The notes beneath the pieces were generated by a model. The model was not told where the DNA came from, did not search any database, and worked only from the letters and a program-made list of their open reading frames with translations. Positions 1 to 6,343 of a stretch of 17,224 nt of DNA are shown here, piece by piece. The stretch's first letter is position 1. The number at the start of each line of letters is the position of its first letter. This DNA comes from DAOTUB01 sp034437455. GTDB lineage: Bacteria; Chloroflexota; Anaerolineae; B4-G1. The stretch covers positions 1 to 17,224 of the forward strand of contig DAOTUB010000115.1 in assembly GCA_034437455.1 (NCBI GenBank), given 5' to 3'. The position numbers and the translations under genes were made by a program.

Positions 1-41
1 TTTTTTCTCCAGACTGTATCTTTTCAATAAAACGGGGCTAT

Positions 42-95
42 GTAGCCGAGGTTTCCATACCTCGCGGGCCTGCGCGCTATGGAAAGCGCGGCTAC
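42..95. repeat. Cruciform-type palindromic repeat upstream of hrcA
   Basis: The outer arms, starting GTAGCCG at 42 and ending CGGCTAC at 95, are 18 bases long and pair at 16 of 18 positions. Each arm also folds on itself: GAGGT...ACCTC on the left and GCGC...GCGC on the right, around TTCCAT and TATGGAAA. This is the look of an intergenic REP or MITE-like element. No function is evident; it lies outside the hrcA promoter and may belong to the end of the preceding, unseen gene. Confidence 0.6.
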
Positions 96-144
96 GTCGA
101 AAGCTCCCCAGACTTTTGAATTATACCCTCAGCAGCTTCACCGT

Positions 145-173
145 TTGACAGATTTCTTGCGCTGTGGTATATT
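145..173 (+). promoter_or_regulatory. Sigma70-type promoter of the hrcA operon
   Basis: A perfect -35 box TTGACA at 145-150 is separated by exactly 17 bases from a -10 box TATATT at 168-173 (one mismatch to TATAAT). Transcription should start near 180, so the CIRCE operator at 186-212 lies at the very start of the transcript. That is the usual arrangement for HrcA repression. Confidence 0.85.
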
Positions 174-185
174 TGAAATGGGCTT

Positions 186-212
186 TTAGCACTCTTCATT
201 CGAGAGTGCTAA
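186..212. promoter_or_regulatory. CIRCE operator (HrcA binding site)
   Basis: The sequence is TTAGCACTC, nine bases, GAGTGCTAA, an exact match to the CIRCE consensus. Three further bases pair on each side (183-185 with 213-215). It sits between the promoter and the hrcA ribosome binding site (AGAGGTG, 214-220). HrcA is expected to bind it as a dimer and block transcription of the whole chaperone operon, including its own gene. It is the only CIRCE I see in the window. Confidence 0.97.
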
Positions 213-226
213 AAGAGGTGTGACCG

Positions 227-1267
227 ATGAACGAAATCCATGAACTGACACCCCGCCAACAGACGATCTTGGGTCTGGTTGTGCGGGATTACGTCGAGAC
301 CGCCACGCCGGTTGGCTCCCGCTCCCTGGTCGAACGATACGGCCTGTCGGTGAGCCCGGCCACCGTGCGGAACGAACTGGCTCAATTGGAAGAGTCGGGC
401 TATCTCTCTCACCCGCATACCTCTGCAGGCCGCGTCCCGACGCACGCAGGCTACCGCTATTTCGTCGAGCGCCTGCTGGGCGAGGTGACGCTGCCCTTGC
501 ACGAACAGTTGACTATCGTCCACCAGTTCCACCAGGCGCGCCAGAACCTCGAACAGTGGATGCCCTTGGCGGCCTCTGTCCTGGCCCGTACTGCCCGTGG
601 AGCGGCTTTGGTGACTGTGCCTCAGGCTGTAGAGTCGCGGTACAAGCATTTGCAGCTCATCTCCACGCAAGGGCGAGGCGTATTGCTCGTTCTCGTCCTG
701 CGAGGAGGCATGGTCAAACAGCGGACGCTGACCCTGGCCGAGCTTTTCAGCCAGGAGGCGCTCAGCGAGGCCAGCGACCGGCTCAACCAGTTGTGTAACG
801 GATTGGCCGCCGAAGAGATCGAGGGACGCGTCGAGATGTTACCTCCGTTCGAAGCCGACGTCGCCCGGCTCGTGCTGGACATTATGCGCCAGGTGGATGC
901 CTATCCCGCCGGGCCTGTCTACCGCAATGGCCTGAGCGAAGTCTTGCGCCAACCCGAGTTCGCCGAAGGGGAAAAGGCCCAGGAACTCGTGCGAGTCCTG
1001 GAGGAACGCAATTTCTTCCGGGGGGTGCTGGCCGATGCCCTCAGTCCCAGGACGGGCAGCGTGCGGGTGTTGATCGGCGGCGAGGGGCGCTGGGAAGAGT
1101 TGCAGACCTGCAGTCTGGTGTTGGCGCGCTATGGCGTGACCGACCTCTCCACCGGGGCGCTGGGCGTGGTAGGCCCCACTCGCATGCTCTATGGTCGCGC
1201 CATCTCGGTCGTGCGCTTTGTCGCCGGGCTGTTGTCTGATCTGGTGTATGATATGCACGCCGGATAG
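227..1267 (+). CDS. hrcA: Heat-inducible transcription repressor HrcA
   Basis: HrcA is the DNA-binding repressor of class I heat-shock genes; it binds CIRCE and depends on GroEL for activity in well-studied species. The 346-residue product has the family's usual length. A winged-helix domain covers about residues 3-65, followed by the conserved SAGRVPTHAGYRYF segment (66-79) that is diagnostic for HrcA. The rest is the GAF-like and inserted dimerisation domain. The ATG at 227 is preceded by AGAGGTG at 214-220, six bases upstream, which directly abuts the CIRCE element. It is the first gene of the operon and is followed by grpE, so it should be autoregulated. Nothing unusual is seen. Confidence 0.95.
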   Translation: MNEIHELTPRQQTILGLVVRDYVETATPVGSRSLVERYGLSVSPATVRNELAQLEESGYLSHPHTSAGRVPTHAGYRYFVERLLGEVTLPLHEQLTIVHQFHQARQNLEQWMPLAASVLARTARGAALVTVPQAVESRYKHLQLISTQGRGVLLVLVLRGGMVKQRTLTLAELFSQEALSEASDRLNQLCNGLAAEEIEGRVEMLPPFEADVARLVLDIMRQVDAYPAGPVYRNGLSEVLRQPEFAEGEKAQELVRVLEERNFFRGVLADALSPRTGSVRVLIGGEGRWEELQTCSLVLARYGVTDLSTGALGVVGPTRMLYGRAISVVRFVAGLLSDLVYDMHAG

Positions 1268-1271
1268 CGGA

Positions 1272-1298
1272 TCAATGAACAATAGGTCAATGAACAAT
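1272..1298 (+). repeat. Short tandem direct repeat between hrcA and grpE
   Basis: The 12-base word TCAATGAACAAT occurs at 1272-1283 and again at 1287-1298, a 15-base period. It lies in the 80-base gap between hrcA and the likely grpE start. It may be only a slippage product; no role is evident. Confidence 0.5.
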
Positions 1299-1347
1299 TA
1301 AAATGGAGTATGAGCGCATCGGACGAAAAAGCGGTAAGGAGATCAAA

Positions 1348-1971
1348 GTGACGAAGAAAGAAAAAGAATCGGACGCCCAGATCAGCGAGGAGACGATTGA
1401 AGCAGAAGCAGAGGAAATTGAGGAGGAACCGGAAGAGCTGAGCGAGCTGGAGAAACTGCAACAGGAACTACAAGAGGCCCAGGCCCAGGCCGCCGAGTAC
1501 CTCGATGGTTGGCAGCGGGCACAGGCAGAGTTCTCAAATTACAAAAAGCGGCAGGAGGCGGAGCGCGCGCAGGTGAGGGCGTTCGCCAACGCAGACCTGT
1601 TGCGCAAGCTGTTGCCCGTCGTGGACGACTTTGAGCGGGCGGCCAGAACCCTACCGTCCGATCTGGCGCACCTGACGTGGTGCGAGGGTGTCTTTTTGAT
1701 CAAGCAGAAACTGGATGCGGTGCTCGAATCCGAAAACGTCAAGCCTATCGAGACCGAGGGCCAGTCGTTCGACCCCCGTTATCACGAGGCCGTGACCTAC
1801 GAGGAGATCACGGGCTACGAAGAAAGCCAGATCATCGGCGAGGTACAGCGAGGGTACATCCTCGATGAGCGCGTGTTGCGGCCGGCGTTGGTGCGGGTGG
1901 CCAAGGCGCATGCTGTTCAGCCCCAAGCCGAGGACGATGAAGATGGCTTTGACAAAAGCGAGAATAATTAA
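1348..1971 (+). CDS. grpE: Nucleotide exchange factor GrpE
   Basis: GrpE releases ADP from DnaK and acts as a thermosensor of the Hsp70 cycle. The product has an acidic disordered N terminus, a long coiled coil (about residues 30-75, including QAEFSNYKKRQEAER) and the C-terminal beta domain ending RGYILDERVLRPALVRVAK, as expected for GrpE. I prefer GTG at 1348 (207 residues) because a strong AAGGAG lies at 1336-1341 with a six-base spacer. An in-frame ATG at 1303 would add 15 residues but has no ribosome binding site. The dnaK start follows 15 bases after the stop codon. A 13-codon reading frame in another phase (1310-1351) ends on the GTG start and might couple translation. Confidence 0.93.
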   Translation: MTKKEKESDAQISEETIEAEAEEIEEEPEELSELEKLQQELQEAQAQAAEYLDGWQRAQAEFSNYKKRQEAERAQVRAFANADLLRKLLPVVDDFERAARTLPSDLAHLTWCEGVFLIKQKLDAVLESENVKPIETEGQSFDPRYHEAVTYEEITGYEESQIIGEVQRGYILDERVLRPALVRVAKAHAVQPQAEDDEDGFDKSENN

Positions 1972-1986
1972 GGAGTAATGATATAA

Positions 1987-3894
1987 ATGGGCAAAATCAT
2001 CGGTATTGATCTAGGCACGACCAACTCGGTCTGCGCGGCGATGATAGGCGGCGAGCCTACCGTCATCACCAGCGCCGAGGGAGGGCGATTGTTCCCCTCG
2101 GTTGTGGCCATCAATCTCAAGACAGGGGAACGTATGGTCGGGCAGGTCGCCCGGCGACAGGCCGTCGTCAACCCAGACAATACGATCTTTTCCATCAAAC
2201 GCTTTATGGGGCGCAAGTTCAACGATCCAGAGGTGCAAAAAGCCCTGGAGCTGGTCCCCTACAAAGTCACCGAAGCCCCCAACGGGGATATCCGGGTCTG
2301 GATGGGGGATAAGGAGTACAGCCCGCCGGAGATCTCGGCCATGATCCTGCAAAAGCTCAGGGCGGACGCCGAAGCCTATCTGGGCGAAGAAGTGACGCAG
2401 GCCGTCATCACCGTCCCGGCTTACTTTAACGACAGCCAGCGCCAGGCGACGAAGGATGCCGGACGGATCGCCGGGCTGGAGGTGCTGCGCATCATCAACG
2501 AGCCGACCGCGTCCTCGCTGGCCTATGGCCTCGACAAGAAGAAGGACGAGACGATCGCCGTCTTTGACCTGGGCGGCGGCACGTTTGACGTCTCGATCCT
2601 CGACGTCGGCGAGGGCGTCTTTGAGGTGCGCTCGACCAGCGGCGACACCTTCCTGGGCGGCGATGACTGGGACCGCCGCGTCATCGATTGGGTGGCTGAC
2701 GAGTTCAAAAAAGAGCGCGGCATCGACCTGCGCGAGGATCGTCAGGCGCTCCAACGATTAAAAGAGGCCGGCGAAAAGGCCAAGATCGAGCTGAGCACCG
2801 TGATGGAAGCCGAGATCAACTTGCCCTTTATCACCGCCGATGCCTCTGGCCCGCAACACTTGCAGATGAAACTCACTCGTGCCAAGCTGGAGCAACTGAC
2901 CGAGGATCTGATCGAGCGCACCATCGGCCCCTGCAAACAGGCTCTGGCCGACGCCAAGCTAAAGCCCGCCGACATTGACGAGGTCGTCCTGGTGGGCGGT
3001 ATGATCCGCATGCCGGCCATTCAACAAAAAGTGGCCGAGTTCTTTGGCAAAGAGCCTCACAAGGGCGTCAATCCTGACGAGGTGGTGGGACTGGGCGCGG
3101 CGATCCAGGGCGGCGTCCTCGGCGGCGAGGTCAAGGACGTGCTCCTGCTCGACGTGACCCCGCTGACGCTGAGCATCGAGACGCTGGGCGGTGTGGCTAC
3201 CGGCCTGATCGAGCGCAACACCACCATCCCCACGCGCAAGAGTCAGATTTTCTCCACCGCCTCCGACGGCCAGACGCAAGTGGAAATTCACGTGGTGCAG
3301 GGAGAGCGGCCCATGGCGGGCGACAACAAGAGCCTGGGCAAGTTCATCCTCGACGGTATCCCCCCCGCGCCGCGCGGTATCCCGCAGATCGAAGTCACCT
3401 TCGACATTGACGCCAACGGTATCCTCAACGTCGCCGCCCAGGACAAGGCCACGGGCCGCGAACAGACGATGCAGATCATCCCTTCCAGCGGTCTTGCCGA
3501 TTCAGAGATCGAACAGATGGTTCAGGACGCCGAAAAGCACCGGGATGCGGATCAGCAGAGGAAGGGCCAGGTCGAGGCGCGCAACATGGCCGACAATGCC
3601 GTCTACAGCGCCGAAAAGTTCCTGCGAGAGCAGGGAGACAAAGTGCCAGGCCATCTCCGTTCTGAGGCGGAGGCCAAGATCGAAGCACTCAAGAATGCTC
3701 TCCAGAGCGAAGACGTCGTCGCCATGCGCCGAGAGACGGAAGAGCTGGGCCAGGTGATACAGCAATTGGGAGCCTCGATGTATGAAGGAGCAGGCCCTGG
3801 CGCGCCTCCACCACCAGGAGGACAGCCCCCCGAGGGCGGTGAGGCGCCCGACGATGAAGAGGACATCATTGACGGCGAATTCAGCGAAGCCTAG
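1987..3894 (+). CDS. dnaK: Molecular chaperone DnaK (Hsp70)
   Basis: DnaK is the ATP-dependent chaperone that binds exposed hydrophobic segments with DnaJ and GrpE. At 635 residues it is full length. The ATPase domain shows GIDLGTTNS (6-14), FDLGGGTFDVSILD and VVLVGGMIRMP. The conserved linker DVLLLDVTPLTL starts at residue 384 and is followed by the substrate-binding domain and helical lid. The C terminus is a proline/glycine-rich stretch followed by an acidic tail ending DIIDGEFSEA. AAGGAG at 1970-1975 precedes the ATG by 11 bases. An ATG at 1978 is closed by a stop two codons later and is not used. The stop codon abuts the inserted MITE-like element, whose flanking repeat contains the last two bases of TAG. 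Confidence 0.97.
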   Translation: MGKIIGIDLGTTNSVCAAMIGGEPTVITSAEGGRLFPSVVAINLKTGERMVGQVARRQAVVNPDNTIFSIKRFMGRKFNDPEVQKALELVPYKVTEAPNGDIRVWMGDKEYSPPEISAMILQKLRADAEAYLGEEVTQAVITVPAYFNDSQRQATKDAGRIAGLEVLRIINEPTASSLAYGLDKKKDETIAVFDLGGGTFDVSILDVGEGVFEVRSTSGDTFLGGDDWDRRVIDWVADEFKKERGIDLREDRQALQRLKEAGEKAKIELSTVMEAEINLPFITADASGPQHLQMKLTRAKLEQLTEDLIERTIGPCKQALADAKLKPADIDEVVLVGGMIRMPAIQQKVAEFFGKEPHKGVNPDEVVGLGAAIQGGVLGGEVKDVLLLDVTPLTLSIETLGGVATGLIERNTTIPTRKSQIFSTASDGQTQVEIHVVQGERPMAGDNKSLGKFILDGIPPAPRGIPQIEVTFDIDANGILNVAAQDKATGREQTMQIIPSSGLADSEIEQMVQDAEKHRDADQQRKGQVEARNMADNAVYSAEKFLREQGDKVPGHLRSEAEAKIEALKNALQSEDVVAMRRETEELGQVIQQLGASMYEGAGPGAPPPPGGQPPEGGEAPDDEEDIIDGEFSEA

Positions 3895-4059
3895 TGCACA
3901 GACAATGTCATTAAGCTAAGGAAGCGCGCGCCGGTTGAGTAGGCCCGAAGGGCCGTATCGAAACCAAGCGAGCGGGTCTTGTAACAGATTTCGACCGCGA
4001 AAAGCGCGCGCTTCCGCTACTTAACCGACGGCGCTTAACGACATTGAGTGCACAGACAA
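3893..4059. mobile_element. MITE-like element between dnaK and dnaJ, with target duplication
   Basis: The 13-base word AGTGCACAGACAA occurs at 3893-3905 and again at 4047-4059. Between and partly overlapping these lies an element of about 144 bases (3903-4046). Its ends CAATGTCATTAAGC (3903-3916) and GCTTAACGACATTG (4033-4046) are inverted at 13 of 14 positions. Inner arms GGAAGCGCGCGC (3920-3931) and GCGCGCGCTTCC (4003-4014) pair perfectly, and the centre has a GGCCC-GAA-GGGCC hairpin (3942-3954). Because CAA is shared with the element end, the true duplication may be 10 to 13 bases. It contains no gene and is probably mobilised in trans. Removing it and one repeat copy would leave dnaK and dnaJ 29 bases apart. 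Confidence 0.8.
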
Positions 4060-4077
4060 GTAAACGAGTATGGATAG

Positions 4078-5202
4078 ATGAGTGGCAAGCGCGATTATTA
4101 CGAGTTACTGGGGATTGGGCGTTCGGCATCGCCTCAGGAGATCAAAAAGGTCTACCGCCGACTGGCGCGTCAGTATCATCCGGACGTCAGCGATGAGCCT
4201 GAGGCAGAGACGCGATTCAAAGAGATCAACGAAGCCTACGAGGTACTCTCCGACGCGGAGAAGCGAGCTACCTACGATCGTTTCGGTCACGCCGGCCTCA
4301 GCGGAGGGCGCGCTGGTTTTGACTTTGGCGGCTTTCGCGATCCCTTTGACATTTTCGCAGAGGTCTTTGGAGGAGGATTTGGATTTCGTACCGCTGCTCG
4401 CCGGGGGCCGCGGCGCGGCGCCGATCTGCGCTATGACCTACGGCTGACTTTTGAGGAAGCGGTCTTTGGATGTGAGAAAGAGATCGAGGTCACGCGCTAC
4501 GAGGTCTGCCCAGAGTGCAACGGCAGCGGAGCAGAGCCGGGTACGTCGCCGGTCCGCTGCTCGGAATGCAACGGCACCGGTCAGGTGCGACGGGTGCAGC
4601 GTTCCATCCTCGGGTCTTTTGTCAGCGTCACCACCTGCCCCACTTGCCGAGGCGACGGAGAAACGATCCCCATCCCTTGTAAGCGGTGTAACGGCGACGG
4701 ACGAATCTATGCCGCTCGCAATCTTTCCATCACGATTCCGGCCGGTGTGGACAGGGGCACCCAGATCCGCCTGGCAGGCAAAGGAGAGATGGGGGAACAT
4801 GGCGGTCCTCCTGGCAACCTGTACATCGTTCTCGATGTCGAGCCTCATCCCATCTTTCGGCGGCGTGACGACGACGTGTTGGTGGAACTGCGGATCAACG
4901 TCGCTCAGGCGGCGTTAGGAGCCGAGGTGAACGTGCCCACGCTGGAGGGTGAGGAAACCGTCTCCATCCCCCCCGGTACTCAAAACAACACCGTGTTGCG
5001 CTTGAGAAACAAGGGCGTGCCCCACGTGCAGCGCAATGGCCGGGGCGATGAGTTGGTGCTGGTACGGGTGGCCGTCCCGGACAAGCTCTCGGCCGAGCAG
5101 AAGCATCTCTTGCGGGAACTGGGCGAGACGCTGGAATCCGAGAGCGTGGTGCAAGAGAAACAGGGTTTTCTGGACGGAGTACGGGAGTTTCTTGGCCTCT
5201 AA
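4078..5202 (+). CDS. dnaJ: Chaperone protein DnaJ (Hsp40)
   Basis: DnaJ delivers substrates to DnaK and stimulates its ATPase. The 374-residue protein is a complete type I DnaJ. It has a J domain (about 5-70) with HPD at 34-36, then a Gly/Phe-rich stretch (GFDFGGFRDPFD). The zinc-binding domain has four CxxCxGxG motifs (CPECNGSG, CSECNGTG, CPTCRGDG, CKRCNGDG), followed by the C-terminal substrate-binding domains. No strong ribosome binding site precedes the ATG; an earlier ATG at 4070 is closed at once by TGA. It is separated from dnaK by the MITE-like element, which may alter its level relative to dnaK. Its 3' end overlaps prmA. Confidence 0.96.
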   Translation: MSGKRDYYELLGIGRSASPQEIKKVYRRLARQYHPDVSDEPEAETRFKEINEAYEVLSDAEKRATYDRFGHAGLSGGRAGFDFGGFRDPFDIFAEVFGGGFGFRTAARRGPRRGADLRYDLRLTFEEAVFGCEKEIEVTRYEVCPECNGSGAEPGTSPVRCSECNGTGQVRRVQRSILGSFVSVTTCPTCRGDGETIPIPCKRCNGDGRIYAARNLSITIPAGVDRGTQIRLAGKGEMGEHGGPPGNLYIVLDVEPHPIFRRRDDDVLVELRINVAQAALGAEVNVPTLEGEETVSIPPGTQNNTVLRLRNKGVPHVQRNGRGDELVLVRVAVPDKLSAEQKHLLRELGETLESESVVQEKQGFLDGVREFLGL

Positions 5203-6091
5203 TGCCCGGTGGCTTGAGATCAGCGTAAGCGTGGAGGGCGAGGTCGCGGAGGCGGTGGCTGAGGTGCTCTCGCGCTATGCATACCGTGGAGTGGTCATCG
5301 AATCCGGGCCTGAGGGTTGGAACTCGGGCCCGGTCGCAGTTCGGGCCTACCTCCCGGCCGATGACCAACTGGGGGCCAGTAGGCGGCGCGTTGAGGAGGC
5401 GCTCTGGCACCTGAGCCAGGTGCGATCTATTCCCGACCCGACCTTCCAATTCGTCGCCGAAGAGGACTGGGCCGAAGCGTGGAAAGAAAAGCTGGAGGTG
5501 CTGCGCGTGGGGCGGCACCTCGTCATCCAGCCCTCGTGGCTGGACTACTCGCCGGCGCCCGAGGATATTGTCATCCAGTTGGATCCTGGGATGGCCTTTG
5601 GAACTGGCTTGCATCCCACGACACAGATGTGCCTGGCAGCCCTGGAGGAATGGGTCTGGCCAGGGGCGGAGGTGCTCGATCTGGGCACCGGCTCTGGCAT
5701 CCTGGCGATCGCGGCTGCCAAGTTGGGCGCCGGGCGCGTGCTGGCAGTGGACAACGACTCTCAAGCGGTCAAGGCGGCGCGGGATAACGTGTTAACGAAT
5801 GGCATGCACGAGATCGTCAGCTTGGAGCGCGGGTCCCTGTCGAAGGTTCCGGGAAATTATGATGTTGTGGCCGTCAACATTCTGGCAAAAGTCATCGTGG
5901 AAATGCTGCAAGAGGGGTTAGCCAAACAGGTGCGTCCTGGAGGTGTGTTGATCGCTGCCGGCATCATTGCCGATCAAGTGCCCCAGGTGATCACAGCGCT
6001 CAAGCAGAGTGCGCTTGCGCTAGCAGGCCGGCGTCAAGAGGGAGATTGGGTGAGCCTGCTAGCAAGACAAGGTCAATCCGCTCTGCGCTGA
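5192..6091 (+). CDS. prmA: Ribosomal protein L11 methyltransferase PrmA
   Basis: PrmA trimethylates ribosomal protein L11 using S-adenosylmethionine. The SAM-binding motif VLDLGTGSGILAIAAAKLGA begins near residue 161. The downstream NILAKVIVEML matches the catalytic-site region of PrmA, and LDPGMAFGTGLHPTTQMCL is the typical PrmA signature before motif I. Homology begins at ARWLEISVSV. No ATG exists in frame near that point, so I infer a TTG start at 5192 (299 residues, usual for the family), with GGGAG at 5183-5187. The reading frame remains open back to 5036, but that part is dnaJ in another phase. It overlaps dnaJ by 11 bases, suggesting translational coupling; prmA commonly follows dnaJ. 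Its end overlaps the convergent infA by 19 bases. Confidence 0.9.
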   Translation: MASNARWLEISVSVEGEVAEAVAEVLSRYAYRGVVIESGPEGWNSGPVAVRAYLPADDQLGASRRRVEEALWHLSQVRSIPDPTFQFVAEEDWAEAWKEKLEVLRVGRHLVIQPSWLDYSPAPEDIVIQLDPGMAFGTGLHPTTQMCLAALEEWVWPGAEVLDLGTGSGILAIAAAKLGAGRVLAVDNDSQAVKAARDNVLTNGMHEIVSLERGSLSKVPGNYDVVAVNILAKVIVEMLQEGLAKQVRPGGVLIAAGIIADQVPQVITALKQSALALAGRRQEGDWVSLLARQGQSALR

Positions 6092-6315
6092 TCGGAGGCT
6101 TTATAGCGATACGTAATTCGACCGCGCGTCAGGTCGTAAGGAGAAAGCTCGACACGGACCCGGTCGCCTAACAGAACCCGGATATAGTACTTGCGCATCT
6201 TGCCGGAGAGGTACGCCAGTACTCTGTGACCGTTATCGAGTTCCACATGGAACTGTGTGTCGGGCAGTGCCTCGACAACAGTTCCTTCCATATATATTTT
6301 CTTCTCTTTTCCCAT
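6073..6315 (-). CDS. infA: Translation initiation factor IF-1
   Basis: IF-1 binds the A site of the 30S subunit during initiation. The 80-residue product is a single OB-fold protein. It shows the diagnostic segments EGTVVEALPDTQFHVELDNG, SGKMRKYYIRVLLGDRV and ELSPYDLTRGRITYRYK. It is about eight residues longer than the common 72-residue form, from a charged C-terminal tail. The ATG has GGGAGAG eight bases upstream on the minus strand. It lies 28 bases after the S1-protein gene and is probably co-transcribed with it. This location is unlike the usual infA position in the spc ribosomal operon; a second copy elsewhere in the genome is possible. Confidence 0.95.
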   Translation of the reverse strand: MGKEKKIYMEGTVVEALPDTQFHVELDNGHRVLAYLSGKMRKYYIRVLLGDRVRVELSPYDLTRGRITYRYKASDQRRAD

Positions 6316-6343
6316 TCAGTTATCTCTCCCTATCAAGTTGCGT

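Noticed and set aside
5036..5191. N-terminal extension of PrmA (52 codons)
   Set aside because: It is the out-of-phase reading of the dnaJ 3' end; PrmA similarity begins only near 5204.
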